Program-made: the position numbers and the translations under genes
In this document: one piece after another, positions 1 to 9,529 of the stretch
Position numbering within the stretch: position 1 is the first letter of the stretch
How the letters are laid out: every line of letters begins with the position of its first letter
The notes under the pieces: generated by a model
What the model saw: the letters and a program-made list of their open reading frames with translations, nothing else
What the model was told of the DNA's origin: nothing
The model's database searches: none
Assembly (NCBI GenBank): GCA_964443745.1
Contig: CAYUEN010000004.1
Coordinates: forward strand, 14,428 to 78,427
Origin: CAYUEN01 sp964443745
GTDB taxonomy: Bacteria > Campylobacterota > Campylobacteria > Campylobacterales > QNZT01
Direction: 5' to 3'
DNA length: 64,000 bases

Positions 1-1
1 T

Positions 2-2185
2 TCGATGCGCCATCCATTGATAGACGGGCAGGGGAACTTCGGTTCGATCGACGGCGACAATCCCGCCGCGATGAGGTATACCGAAGCGCGGATGACGTCG
101 CTTTCCGAAGAGTTGTTGCGCGATATCGACAAAGACACCGTCGATTTCGTTCCCAACTACGACGACTCGCTTTCCGAACCCGATGTCCTGCCTGCGCGCG
201 TGCCCAACCTCCTGCTCAACGGCTCCGCGGGTATCGCCGTGGGTATGGCGACCAATATTCCGCCCCATCGTCTGGACGAATTGATCGATGCTCTTTTGAT
301 GCTGATCGACGAAAAAGAGGCGACTCCGGAAATGTTGATGGAGCACGTCAAAGGTCCCGATTTTCCCACCGGGGGGGTGATATTCGGTAAAAAAGGGATT
401 CGTGACGCCTATGCGACGGGTCGTGGGCGCGTCAAGATCCGGGCGAAAACCCATATCGAAGCGAAAAAGAACAAAGAGGTGATCGTCATCGACGAACTCC
501 CCTACCAGGTGAACAAATCCAAGCTGATCGAGACGATCGCCAATCTGGTGCGTGAAAAACATATCGAAGGCATCAGCGAGATCCGAGACGAAAGCGACAG
601 GGAGGGAATCCGTGTCGTGATCGAACTCAAACGTGACGCGATGAGTGAAATCGTTTTGAACAACCTCTTTAAATCGACCTCGATGGAGATGACGTTCGGT
701 GTGATTTTGTTGGCCATCGTCAACAAAGAGCCGAAAATTTTCACCCTCAAAGAGTTGCTCGAACTCTTCCTCTCACACAGAAAGACCGTGATCATCCGGC
801 GTACGATTTTCGAACTGGAAAAAGCCAAAGCCAGAGCCCATATTCTCGAAGGGCTCAAAATCGCGTTGGACAATATCGACGAAGTGATCAAAGTGATTCG
901 CGCTTCCAAGGACACGCCGGAAGCCAAAGCGTCACTCGTGGCGAAATTCGGACTTTCGGAGGTACAGGCGGCCGCGATTTTGGATATGAAACTCCAACGT
1001 CTGACGGGTCTGGAGCGCGACAAGATCGAAAACGAGCTCGCGCAACTGCGCCGGGAGATCGAAAGACTCAGTGCAATTCTCAAAAGCGAGGCGCTGCTGA
1101 ACGATCTGATCAAGACTGAACTTGGGGAGATCAAAGAGAAGTTCGGCTCCCCCAGACGTACCGAGATCGTGGAGGATTACGACGAGATCGATATCGAGGA
1201 TCTGATTCCCAACGAGCCGATGGTCGTGACGATCACCCATCGCGGATATATCAAGCGCGTACCGCTCAAACAGTACGAAAAGCAGCATAGAGGCGGCAAA
1301 GGGAAGACGGCGTTGACGACCTATGAAGACGACTTTATCGAGAGTTTCTTCGTCTCCAACACCCATGATACGCTGATGTTCGTGACCAATTTCGGCCAAC
1401 TCTACTGGCTGAAGGTCTACAAGATTCCCGAAGGAAGCAGGAGCGCGAAAGGAAAAGCGGTCGTGAACTTGATCAATCTGCAGCCGGGAGAGACGATTCG
1501 GGCGATCATCCCGACGACCGATTTTTCTGAGGAGAAGTCGCTCGTTTTCTTCACCAAAAACGGTATCGTCAAACGCACCAACCTCAACGAATTCAAAAAC
1601 ATCAGAAGTGTGGGCGTGCGGGCGATCACGCTCGATGAAAACGACGAACTGGTGGAGGCGAAGATCATCTATCCGGATGATCGCTTCATCTTCATCGTCA
1701 CGAAAAAGGGGATGTGTATCCGTTTCCCGATCGAGGATGTCAGAGAGATGGGCAGAAACGCAAAGGGCGTCACCGGTATCAAATTCAAGGAGCCGGGCGA
1801 TTATGTCGTCGGTGCCGCGATCATCAAAGACGAACATCAGGAAATCCTGACCGTCAGCGAAAAGGGAATCGGCAAACGTACCGAAGCGGCCGAATACCGA
1901 GAACAAAAACGCGGAGGAAAGGGTGTGATCGCTATGAAACTGACACCCAAAACCAAAGATCTCGTCGGTGTTGTTTTGGTGAACGAAAAGAAAGATCTTA
2001 TGGCGCTGACCTCCAGTGGCAAAATGATTCGTGTCGATATGCAAAGCATCCGAAAAGCGGGACGCAATACGAGCGGCGTGATCGTCGTGAAGGTGGGAGC
2101 TTCCGAAGTGGTCGTCAGTATCGCCAGATGCCCCAAAGAGGAAGATCCCCTCGAAAAAGGGGAAAAGGAGGAAACAGAGGAGTGA
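2..2185 (+). CDS. gyrA: DNA gyrase subunit A, 5'-truncated by window edge
   Basis: This is the 3' part of the gene for the breakage-reunion subunit of DNA gyrase, which introduces negative supercoils together with GyrB. The reading frame is already open at base 2, so the N-terminus, including the quinolone-resistance serine, lies outside the window. The catalytic tyrosine is in the AAMRYTE motif (Tyr codon 77-79). The C-terminal DNA-wrapping domain carries a GyrA box QHRGGKG near base 1283, which separates gyrase from ParC, and a second RGGKG repeat near 1910. The acidic tail is typical. It ends 21 bp from the convergent rhodanese gene. Identification is firm from conserved motifs. Confidence 0.97.
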   Translation, partial: SMRHPLIDGQGNFGSIDGDNPAAMRYTEARMTSLSEELLRDIDKDTVDFVPNYDDSLSEPDVLPARVPNLLLNGSAGIAVGMATNIPPHRLDELIDALLMLIDEKEATPEMLMEHVKGPDFPTGGVIFGKKGIRDAYATGRGRVKIRAKTHIEAKKNKEVIVIDELPYQVNKSKLIETIANLVREKHIEGISEIRDESDREGIRVVIELKRDAMSEIVLNNLFKSTSMEMTFGVILLAIVNKEPKIFTLKELLELFLSHRKTVIIRRTIFELEKAKARAHILEGLKIALDNIDEVIKVIRASKDTPEAKASLVAKFGLSEVQAAAILDMKLQRLTGLERDKIENELAQLRREIERLSAILKSEALLNDLIKTELGEIKEKFGSPRRTEIVEDYDEIDIEDLIPNEPMVVTITHRGYIKRVPLKQYEKQHRGGKGKTALTTYEDDFIESFFVSNTHDTLMFVTNFGQLYWLKVYKIPEGSRSAKGKAVVNLINLQPGETIRAIIPTTDFSEEKSLVFFTKNGIVKRTNLNEFKNIRSVGVRAITLDENDELVEAKIIYPDDRFIFIVTKKGMCIRFPIEDVREMGRNAKGVTGIKFKEPGDYVVGAAIIKDEHQEILTVSEKGIGKRTEAAEYREQKRGGKGVIAMKLTPKTKDLVGVVLVNEKKDLMALTSSGKMIRVDMQSIRKAGRNTSGVIVVKVGASEVVVSIARCPKEEDPLEKGEKEETEE

Positions 2186-2206
2186 TCCGCTTTCGATGAT
2201 CGACGA

Positions 2207-2623
2207 TCAGGGAGATGCGAGAGGCAATCCCTCTTTTTTCCACTCCCGGATACCGCCTTCGAGATTGTAGGGATGGTATCCCTCATCCGCGAGCACTCTC
2301 GAAGCGGTGACGCTTCGATGACCGCTTCTGCAATAGACGATCACTTTTTTTCTTCTCGAGGGGGTGAGTTCGTTCACTCTTTTCTTGAGTTCGTGCAAGG
2401 GGATGAGCTTCGCTCCTTCGATATATCCATCTTCTTTCTGTTCTTGCTGTGTACGTACATCCAGTAGTGTGACGTTGTGATCGTGCGATAACATTTCATA
2501 AGCGGCACGTGGTGTGAGATTTTCGAAGTCGGCGAAGATGTACCCTTTGTGATAGAGGTAGTAAAAGAGTGCACCGGCGATCAAAATCCAATAGAGATGG
2601 CTCGTCAACTTTTTTATCGTCAT
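2207..2623 (-). CDS. Membrane-anchored rhodanese-like sulfurtransferase
   Basis: A single rhodanese domain (about residues 35-135) follows one N-terminal membrane segment (about residues 9-25). The active-site loop is CRSGHRS with the catalytic cysteine at residue 98. This loop is normal for single-domain sulfurtransferases that move sulfane sulfur as a persulfide. The topology suggests that the domain faces the periplasm, which is inference. The start at 2623 was chosen because AAAGGA lies about 8 bases upstream; a longer frame to 2674 adds an unlikely extension. It is convergent with gyrA. The natural sulfur donor or acceptor cannot be read from sequence. Confidence 0.85.
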   Translation of the reverse strand: MTIKKLTSHLYWILIAGALFYYLYHKGYIFADFENLTPRAAYEMLSHDHNVTLLDVRTQQEQKEDGYIEGAKLIPLHELKKRVNELTPSRRKKVIVYCRSGHRSVTASRVLADEGYHPYNLEGGIREWKKEGLPLASP

Positions 2624-2716
2624 AATTTTCCTTTCGTCGGATTCACTCCACCCAAGACCAAGGACCATATCCACCCCCTTGGTTGGATATGTCCCGCTTG
2701 TGCATCGTTTCTCTCC

Positions 2717-4267
2717 TTAGTGGTAAATGAGACGTAGTATACCAAGAGCGAAAAGAATCGATGCGAAAAGTTGTAGATCATGATTTAACAAGAGAGTGAA
2801 AATGGCTCCGAGTATCAAAACGACTCCCGATACGATCGGTTTGAGATAGTTTTGCAACTCCTTGGAAAGCCACTCCAGTTGAGGCGTGGAAAGCTGGACG
2901 CTCAACTCTCCCTCGCTTGCGAGCTTGAAGGTATTTTTGATCTCCCTGATCGTGAAAGGGACCGATTTGAATTCGTCGATCAGCGTTTCGACGATCGACT
3001 CCTGCGCACCCAGCGCACGGGGGATGTTTTTTTGTAAAATAGGCAAAATATCCTTGATACCGTTGAAATTTTCGATATAGGTGGTGCCCAACCCCTCGAT
3101 GATCGCACTGACTCTCAAGACGTAGATTGCTTCCTGCGGTAGCTTGAATGGAAAATTGCGCGTGGTGGCGAGGACTTCGAAGGCGAGATTTTGCATACTC
3201 ATCGCATCCAGCGATTCGTTGGAGAAGATATCGAACATCCGTTCGGTAAATTCGGCCAGTTCCGCTTTGGGCGCTTCGTAGGCGATCGTACCGAGCTTCT
3301 TGTTGGCGGCGACGTAGAGTTCGTAATCCCGCTCGTGGGCGGCTTTGATCAGCTCGATGATCGCAATGCGGGTTTGGTTGGGAATCCGTTTGACCATGCC
3401 AAAATCGAGCAAAATCAACTCGCCTCCCGGATCGACCAGTAGATTGCCCGGATGAGGGTCCGCGTGGAAATAGCCGCGTATGAGCATCTGTTCGGTATAG
3501 AAATAGACCAACTTCTCGATGAGCGGGCGAAAATCGATATTCGCATTTTCGAGCGCTTTCTTGTCGTCGAATCGAAATCCCTCTTCGAAACTCATCACCA
3601 GCGCGTCGTCGCTGCAGAGGTCTTCGAACGGGACGGGAAACTTTATCCCGCTGTCGTGGTAGACTTCGGAAAATTTCTTGAGGTTTTCGAGCTCCTGGCG
3701 CATACTCACCTCTTGCATAATCATCGAAGAAAACTCCGCTATCACCGCTTCGATGGAGTTTTTGGTGTAGAAGGAAAAAAGCGGTTTGAAGAGAGAGTTG
3801 AAAAAATTGAGAATGGCGATATCGGCCCGTACCTGTTCGAGGATACCCAGGCGCCTGAGTTTGACCGCTACTTTGCCGCCCTCTTTCAGCCAGGCGACAT
3901 GCACCTGCCCGATCGAAGCGGCGGCGATGGGGTGGGATTCGAACTTTGAAAAGGGATCTTTGCGATCAAACGCCTTTTCGTAGACCTCTTCGAACGACGG
4001 GGGATCCATAGGAGGGAGTTCGTCATGTAAGGATTTGAGCTCCGAAAGGTATGCCGGCGTGAAAAAGTCGGCCCGGGTCGCCAGTACCTGGGCGAGCTTG
4101 ATGAAGCTGGCGCCGAGTTTTACGATCGCCTCTTTAAGCGCGACAGGAGAAAGGGGAGGGATTAGCATGAAGCGCTCTTTTCGCTTGATGACCAGAAAGA
4201 GGGTGAGCAGAAATCGGAAAACCAGCCAGATTCGCAACGGAGAGTAGAGTTGGAAAGTGCGTTTCAT
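2717..4267 (-). CDS. ABC1/UbiB-family atypical kinase-like protein
   Basis: This 516-residue protein has the UbiB/ABC1 hallmarks: a KxxQ-type segment (IKLAQVLATR), an alanine-rich loop AAASIGQV in place of a glycine loop, an AVK lysine, HADPHPGN and a DFG motif. Two hydrophobic helices at the C-terminus would anchor it to the inner membrane. Family members support ubiquinone or other prenyl-lipid metabolism. Campylobacterota mostly use menaquinone, so the role here is open. The ATG at 4267 was preferred over an upstream TTG at 4297, although neither has a strong ribosome binding site. It is divergent from the DUF3137 gene. Confidence 0.85.
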   Translation of the reverse strand: MKRTFQLYSPLRIWLVFRFLLTLFLVIKRKERFMLIPPLSPVALKEAIVKLGASFIKLAQVLATRADFFTPAYLSELKSLHDELPPMDPPSFEEVYEKAFDRKDPFSKFESHPIAAASIGQVHVAWLKEGGKVAVKLRRLGILEQVRADIAILNFFNSLFKPLFSFYTKNSIEAVIAEFSSMIMQEVSMRQELENLKKFSEVYHDSGIKFPVPFEDLCSDDALVMSFEEGFRFDDKKALENANIDFRPLIEKLVYFYTEQMLIRGYFHADPHPGNLLVDPGGELILLDFGMVKRIPNQTRIAIIELIKAAHERDYELYVAANKKLGTIAYEAPKAELAEFTERMFDIFSNESLDAMSMQNLAFEVLATTRNFPFKLPQEAIYVLRVSAIIEGLGTTYIENFNGIKDILPILQKNIPRALGAQESIVETLIDEFKSVPFTIREIKNTFKLASEGELSVQLSTPQLEWLSKELQNYLKPIVSGVVLILGAIFTLLLNHDLQLFASILFALGILRLIYH

Positions 4268-4387
4268 AACGACATTGTATCCAAATTTTGACGACAAATT
4301 GTCTCTTCGTTTTTCCTTGGGAGATTTTTCATAAGCGGCTCTTATCCCAAATAGTATAGAATACGGAAAATATCCAAAGGATAGAAG

Positions 4388-5305
4388 ATGTTCCGATCCC
4401 TCTTAAAACTTCTCCTGCTGTTGACGATGTTCGCCGCGACCGACGGGTTCGGTGCGCAACCGGATATCTCCACACTCTACGAGACGCGACTCGCTCCCGC
4501 CTACGAAAAACTCGCTCCTTTAAAGGACGAGGCCGCCAAACGCAAGAAGTATTACATCTTTTTGGCGCTCGCGGCGCTCGTTCTCTTTGTATTGGCGGTG
4601 AAATTTCTCCAGTTGCGCGGTGCGATCGCCGTGATCCTTATCGTCGCGGCGGCCATCACGTATCTAAAAAAGAGCGAACCCCTCGTTTCGCGCTATCAGG
4701 AGAAATTCAAAGAGGAGATCCTCACTCCGATCGCCGAAAGCGTCGGCGGATATCGCTTCACCAAGGGGACGATGAGCCCGGAAGATTTGAAACGAAGCCG
4801 TTTCTTCGGCCCCTCCGTGGAGGTTTTTCGGGCTAGCGATCTCTATACGGGCGATGGGGTGCGGTTTGGATATCTGCATATCGACTTCAACACCAAGGAG
4901 AACGAGGCGGCCGAACGGTTCGACGACAATGTCTTCGACGGAATCATGATCGAAATCGACCGCCCCAACACGCAGCGGGGGGTGATGATAGGCAGGAAAC
5001 TCGCGGATGCCGTCGCTTTGCAGAATCTTTCGATGCGGGAGTTTTTCGCCGATATGAAACGTGCCGGAGAAAAAGGGGGGTATTCGCTTTTCGGGGAAGT
5101 GGACGAGAAAGCGCTCGAGAAGATGGAAGCGTTTTCCGATATGCCGGTGGGGGTTTCGTTTCAGAAAGACAAAACCTACATCCTGCTCTATACGGGAGGC
5201 GATCCGCTGGCGGCGGATCCTCTGGAGAATTTCGATCTGAAGAAGGCGCGTCGCTATGCCGAAACCTTTCGGAGCGTACAACGTCTGATCGAAACGTTCC
5301 GATGA
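4388..5305 (+). CDS. DUF3137-like membrane protein
   Basis: A 305-residue protein with an N-terminal hydrophobic leader ending near an AxGA-type site, and then two adjacent membrane helices at about residues 55-95. The long C-terminal soluble part (GYRFTKGTMSPEDLKRS onward) resembles DUF3137 proteins in layout: a membrane hairpin followed by a domain that begins with a conserved tyrosine/glycine stretch. No catalytic motif was recognised. AAAGGATAG precedes the ATG. Its function is unknown. It lies upstream of the flgR-like gene with a 115-bp gap that holds a promoter-like TAAAAT, so the two are probably separate units. Confidence 0.65.
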   Translation: MFRSLLKLLLLLTMFAATDGFGAQPDISTLYETRLAPAYEKLAPLKDEAAKRKKYYIFLALAALVLFVLAVKFLQLRGAIAVILIVAAAITYLKKSEPLVSRYQEKFKEEILTPIAESVGGYRFTKGTMSPEDLKRSRFFGPSVEVFRASDLYTGDGVRFGYLHIDFNTKENEAAERFDDNVFDGIMIEIDRPNTQRGVMIGRKLADAVALQNLSMREFFADMKRAGEKGGYSLFGEVDEKALEKMEAFSDMPVGVSFQKDKTYILLYTGGDPLAADPLENFDLKKARRYAETFRSVQRLIETFR

Positions 5306-5420
5306 GCGTTTATAAGATCGTCTCTTGCATCGAATATCCGGAAGTGCCGGGCTTGCGTCCTATGCACTGCTTTTAATGATCTTCTGCTAAAATATCCCTT
5401 ATTTCAACCCAAGGCAGCGT

Positions 5421-6779
5421 ATGAAGATCGCCATCGTAGAAGACGATATCAATATGAGAAAATCGCTCGAGATCGCTCTGAAAGAGTATCCCGAGTTTAA
5501 AATCGTCGCCTTCAAGAGCGCGACCGACGCCCTCAAAAAGCTGGATGAAAGCTTCGATGTGATCGTCACCGATATCACGATGCCCAAAATGGACGGAATC
5601 GAGTTCATCCGACGACTTCCTTTCAAAAGCAATATCATCATTATGACCGGCAACGCCACCCTCTCCAGAGCGGTGGATGCGATGCGGCTGGGTGTGAAGG
5701 ATTTTCTGACCAAACCTTTCGAGATCGAAACGCTGGTGACCGCGATCAGACGTACGGCGGAGGTCTCCCGCATCGAAAGCGAACACGAAAAGCGCTCTCT
5801 TATCAAGGATAGAAGAGTCGGCAAGCCCGATACGCGCGAAGTGAAAATAGAGCGCCGAAAAAAAGGAAGTGATCGCAGAAAGAAGTTTTTCGGCCACTCG
5901 CCCGCACTGGAGAGGATCCTGGCTCTGTTGAAAAAGGCGGCGACGACCGACGCTACCGTTATGTTGTTGGGTGAAAGCGGTGTGGGCAAAGAGCTTTTCG
6001 CAAGATTTCTGCACGAACACTCCGACCGTTACGCCGCACCTTTCGTGCCGATCAACATGGCCGCTATACCTGAAAATCTGCTCGAGAGCGAACTCTTCGG
6101 GTATGAAAAGGGCGCGTTCACCGACGCGACGGCGGCGAAAAAGGGGCTTTTCGAGATCGCCAACAGAGGAACCCTCTTTCTGGATGAGATCGGAGAGATG
6201 CCCATGAGTCTGCAGGCGAAACTTCTGCGGGTTTTACAGGAGCGTGAAATCGTCAGGGTCGGAGGTACCAAGCCGATCAAAATCGACGTTCGGATCGTCT
6301 CCGCGACCAATGCGGACATTCTCGAAAAGATCGCCGACAAAGCGTTTCGGGAAGATCTCTACTACCGCCTCAATACGATTCCTGTCAAAATCCCTCCGCT
6401 TAGGGAGCGAAAGGAGGAGATCGTAGATATCGCCTCCGAATATCTCTATCGGGTATGTAGAAAATACGAGATTTCCTACAAACGGCTCAGTGACGAGGCC
6501 CAAAACGCGCTGCTCTCCTACGACTGGCCCGGAAATATTCGCGAACTCCTCTCGGTGGTGGAGCGTGCCGCGATTTTGAGTGAAGGGGAGACAATTACGG
6601 CGGAAGATCTCTTTTTGGAGAGCCGCCGCCCTCAAAAGAGTATCGCGTCGATGGAGAAGGAGTTGATCGAAGAGATACTCGCGGAGACGGCGTACGATCT
6701 GACCGAAGCGGCGAAGATGCTAGGTATGAGCAAAGCCAATCTCGAAAAAAAAATCAAAAAATATCGAATTGAGGTGTAA
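5421..6779 (+). CDS. flgR: Sigma-54-dependent response regulator, NtrC/FlgR-like
   Basis: The domain order is receiver (phospho-acceptor Asp51, Lys98), AAA+ activator (Walker A GESGVGKE 184-191, Walker B LFLDEIGEM 252-260) and a short C-terminal Fis-type helix-turn-helix. In Campylobacterota the NtrC-type regulator with this layout is usually FlgR, which switches on sigma-54 flagellar genes after phosphorylation by FlgS. No flagellar gene lies nearby, so the symbol is by family only. The sigma-54 contact loop reads GAFTDA instead of the usual GAFTGA. Two bases separate its stop codon from the asd start, which indicates cotranscription. AAGG precedes the ATG. Confidence 0.8.
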   Translation: MKIAIVEDDINMRKSLEIALKEYPEFKIVAFKSATDALKKLDESFDVIVTDITMPKMDGIEFIRRLPFKSNIIIMTGNATLSRAVDAMRLGVKDFLTKPFEIETLVTAIRRTAEVSRIESEHEKRSLIKDRRVGKPDTREVKIERRKKGSDRRKKFFGHSPALERILALLKKAATTDATVMLLGESGVGKELFARFLHEHSDRYAAPFVPINMAAIPENLLESELFGYEKGAFTDATAAKKGLFEIANRGTLFLDEIGEMPMSLQAKLLRVLQEREIVRVGGTKPIKIDVRIVSATNADILEKIADKAFREDLYYRLNTIPVKIPPLRERKEEIVDIASEYLYRVCRKYEISYKRLSDEAQNALLSYDWPGNIRELLSVVERAAILSEGETITAEDLFLESRRPQKSIASMEKELIEEILAETAYDLTEAAKMLGMSKANLEKKIKKYRIEV

Positions 6780-6781
6780 GA

Positions 6782-7813
6782 ATGAGAAGATTCAATGTCG
6801 CCGTCGTGGGTGCCACGGGAGCGGTGGGTGAAGAGTTCTATCGGCTTTTCGAAGAGTACGATTTTCCGATCGCGAAATTGGTTCCGCTGGCGAGTAGTCG
6901 CAGTGTCGGCAAGTCGATCGAGTTTCGCGGTGAACAGATCGATGTCAAGGAGTTGACCGCAACGGTTTTCGAGGAGGAGGATATCCAGATCGCTTTCTTC
7001 AGTGCCGGTGGAAGCGTATCCGAAAAATTCGCCGAATACGCCGTCGAAGCGGGAGCGGTGGTAATCGACAATACGAGTTTTTTCCGGATGGATCCCGATG
7101 TTCCGTTGGTCGTTCCCGAAGTCAATCCGCAGGATATTCGTCTTTGGAGAGAGCGCGGTATCATCGCCAACCCCAACTGCTCCACGATCCAGATGGTGCA
7201 GGCGCTCAAAGCGTTGGACGATCTCTACGGGATCGAACGTGTCGACGTGAGTACCTATCAGGCCGTCAGCGGCGCGGGAAAGGCCGGTATGGAGGAGCTT
7301 GTCAGGCAGATGCAGGATTTTTTCGCGTTTCGGCTGGACGAAAGCGCACACGAAGCCTTCCCCCATCAGATCGCGCTCAATGTCATTCCGCAGGTGGATG
7401 TGGCGATGCCCAACGGATTTACCAAAGAGGAGATGAAGATGGTCAACGAGACCCGCAAAATTCTCCACAAAGATATCGAAGTCGCGGCCACATGTGTGCG
7501 GGTTCCGGTGTTGCGAAGCCACAGCGAATCGATCACCGTCACTTTCGCCCCCGATATCTACGTCGATTTGGATGAGGTGCGGCGCGCGTTCAGGGAGTTC
7601 GAACATCTAAATGTCATCGACAATCTCGAAAAAGGCGAATATCCGATGCCCACCATCGCGACCGATACCGACTTGACGTATGTGGGGCGTATCCGCAAGG
7701 ATCTTTTTCGCGACAATATCCTCCACTTCTGGAACGTCGCCGATCAGGTGCGCGTAGGCGCGGCGACCAATGCGTTGCGCATCGCGCAAAAATGGATAGA
7801 GTTGGAGGAGTAG
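6782..7813 (+). CDS. asd: Aspartate-semialdehyde dehydrogenase
   Basis: It reduces aspartyl phosphate to aspartate semialdehyde, the branch point for lysine, diaminopimelate, threonine and methionine. The NADP-binding GATGAVG is at residues 10-16, the active-site cysteine is Cys133 in NPNCSTIQM, and the substrate-binding stretch SGAGKAGMEEL follows. The length of 343 residues is normal for the family. It is tightly linked to the upstream regulator gene (2-bp gap) and the downstream YqhA-like gene, forming a housekeeping run that ends with hemE. Confidence 0.96.
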   Translation: MRRFNVAVVGATGAVGEEFYRLFEEYDFPIAKLVPLASSRSVGKSIEFRGEQIDVKELTATVFEEEDIQIAFFSAGGSVSEKFAEYAVEAGAVVIDNTSFFRMDPDVPLVVPEVNPQDIRLWRERGIIANPNCSTIQMVQALKALDDLYGIERVDVSTYQAVSGAGKAGMEELVRQMQDFFAFRLDESAHEAFPHQIALNVIPQVDVAMPNGFTKEEMKMVNETRKILHKDIEVAATCVRVPVLRSHSESITVTFAPDIYVDLDEVRRAFREFEHLNVIDNLEKGEYPMPTIATDTDLTYVGRIRKDLFRDNILHFWNVADQVRVGAATNALRIAQKWIELEE

Positions 7814-7815
7814 CG

Positions 7816-8331
7816 ATGCAACTTTTGGAAAAGATATTCGAAAATTTTCTCTGGAACGGTCGGCTTTTCATTCTGCTGGCCGTTATTTTCGGAATGGCCG
7901 GTGCGGTGATTCTCTTTGTCGTGGCGAGTGTCGATATCTACGAAATCGCACTCAAGACCGCCGATGTCTATCTGAGCCACCACCATCCGGAGGGGTTTCA
8001 TGAGATGGTGGTCAGCGCGATCATCGGAGCGGTCGACCTCTATCTGATCGCGGTGGTGATGCTGATCTTCAGTTTCGGCCTCTACGAACTCTTCATCTCC
8101 GAGATCGATCCGGCCAAACACTCCGGAGCTTCTCAGATACTCGAGATTCACTCTCTGGACCAGCTCAAGGACAAACTGGCCAAAGTGATCGTGATGGTTC
8201 TGGTCGTCAGTTTTTTCAAAAGGGTGCTCCATACCGAATACAACGGCGCGCTCGAAATGCTCTATTTTGCCGGTTCGATTCTCGCTCTGGCGGTGGGGCT
8301 CTACTATTTGCACAAAGAAGGAGACCACTAA
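7816..8331 (+). CDS. YqhA/UPF0114-family membrane protein
   Basis: A 171-residue integral membrane protein with about four helices (near residues 15-40, 55-85, 115-135 and 145-165). The arrangement and the acidic, histidine-rich loop between helices 1 and 2 match the UPF0114 (YqhA) family, whose function is unknown. The start at 7816 follows GGAGGAG by 5 bases. An upstream frame from 7792 would overlap asd needlessly. It begins two bases after asd ends and abuts hemE directly, so translation is probably coupled. Confidence 0.8.
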   Translation: MQLLEKIFENFLWNGRLFILLAVIFGMAGAVILFVVASVDIYEIALKTADVYLSHHHPEGFHEMVVSAIIGAVDLYLIAVVMLIFSFGLYELFISEIDPAKHSGASQILEIHSLDQLKDKLAKVIVMVLVVSFFKRVLHTEYNGALEMLYFAGSILALAVGLYYLHKEGDH

Positions 8332-9360
8332 ATGATATTCGTGGATGCATGTTTTGGAAAGAAGACCCCCTATACGCCGGTTTGGATGATGCGCCAGGCG
8401 GGCCGCTATCTGCCCGAATATATGGAAGTACGTGAGAAAGCGGGAAATTTTCTCAATCTCTGTCACAATCCCGAAATGGCGGCGGAGGTGACGCTGCAAC
8501 CGGTCGATATCGTGGGTGTCGACGCGGCTATTTTGTTCAGCGACATTCTTGTCGTTCCCAACGAAATGGGAATGCATCTGGATTTCGTCAAAGGCGAAGG
8601 GCCGGTCTTTTCGGATCCGGTTCGCGACGAGGCTTCGATCGAAGCGCTTCTTGGCGGCGAGGAGGCCGCCGCGAGACTCACCTATGTCTACGAAACGATC
8701 AAGCTGGTGCGTGAAAAACTTGCGGACGAAAAGGCGCTGATCGGCTTTACCGGTGCGCCGTGGACATTGGCGACGTATATGGTGGAGGGGCAGGGAACGA
8801 AAACCTACAATATCGTCAAAAAGATGCTTTATACGCAGCCAGATCTGATGCATACGCTGATGGCGAAAGTGACCGAAGTGGTCAAACACTACCTCGAAAA
8901 GCAGATCGAAGCGGGGGTGGATGTCGTGCAGATTTTCGACAGCTGGGCGGCCGCGATCGAAAAATCGAAATATCTGGAGTTCAGTTGGTACTACATCAAG
9001 GAGATTTGCAGCTATATCAAAAAAAGACATCCCCATATACCGATCATCGTCTTTCCCAAAGGGATCCCTGGCTATCTGGACGATCTGGACGGTGAATTCG
9101 ACGTTTTCGGTGTCGACTGGAGTACGCCGATGGCGTTGGCGAAAGAGAAGCTGGGTGATCGTTACGTATTGCAGGGGAATATGGAGCCGTGTCGACTCTA
9201 TTCGAAAGATGCGACCTACGAGTGCGTCACCTCCATCGCCGAGACGATGAGAGAGGGGCGCCACATTTTCAATCTCGGTCATGGAATATTGCCGGACGTA
9301 CCGGTAGAAAACGCCAAATACTTCGTTTCGCTCTGCAAAGAGGTTTCAAAAAGAGGATAG
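8332..9360 (+). CDS. hemE: Uroporphyrinogen decarboxylase
   Basis: It converts uroporphyrinogen III to coproporphyrinogen III in haem synthesis in the cytosol. The signature RQAGRYLPEY is at residues 21-30, and the GFTGAPWTLATYM and FDSWA stretches are typical. The length of 342 residues is standard. The ATG directly follows the stop of the YqhA-like gene. A hairpin with a short T-rich tail follows the stop codon and probably ends the asd-yqhA-hemE unit. HemJ, a later enzyme of the same pathway, is encoded at 19726. Confidence 0.96.
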   Translation: MIFVDACFGKKTPYTPVWMMRQAGRYLPEYMEVREKAGNFLNLCHNPEMAAEVTLQPVDIVGVDAAILFSDILVVPNEMGMHLDFVKGEGPVFSDPVRDEASIEALLGGEEAAARLTYVYETIKLVREKLADEKALIGFTGAPWTLATYMVEGQGTKTYNIVKKMLYTQPDLMHTLMAKVTEVVKHYLEKQIEAGVDVVQIFDSWAAAIEKSKYLEFSWYYIKEICSYIKKRHPHIPIIVFPKGIPGYLDDLDGEFDVFGVDWSTPMALAKEKLGDRYVLQGNMEPCRLYSKDATYECVTSIAETMREGRHIFNLGHGILPDVPVENAKYFVSLCKEVSKRG

Positions 9361-9381
9361 GAGCCGGTTTCGCTCCTCTTT
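9359..9381 (+). terminator. Likely terminator after hemE
   Basis: AGGAGC (9359-9364) pairs with GCTCCT (9372-9377) around a 7-base loop, and is followed by TCTTT. A second small hairpin, CACCC-TTTT-GGGTG, lies at 9398-9411. The T tract is short, so efficiency is uncertain. Confidence 0.5.
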
Positions 9382-9491
9382 AGGGATGAAATGGTCGCAC
9401 CCTTTTGGGTGTGGCGCCAAAATCCGACTCAAATCGCAATCGGCTTATTTATGGATCGGACCGTTTTCATACGCCAAAAGCGCCACTTCGC

Positions 9492-9497
9492 TATAAT
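9492..9497 (+). promoter_or_regulatory. -10 element of the crp/corA unit
   Basis: A perfect TATAAT lies 33 bases before the regulator ATG. No good -35 was seen at normal spacing. Confidence 0.5.
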
Positions 9498-9529
9498 CCT
9501 ACCAGATCACAAGAAAGCGAAAAATATCC

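Noticed and set aside
932..2044. 370-codon minus-strand frame in gyrA
   Set aside because: Antisense shadow of gyrA; His/Phe/Asp-rich and without a start signal.
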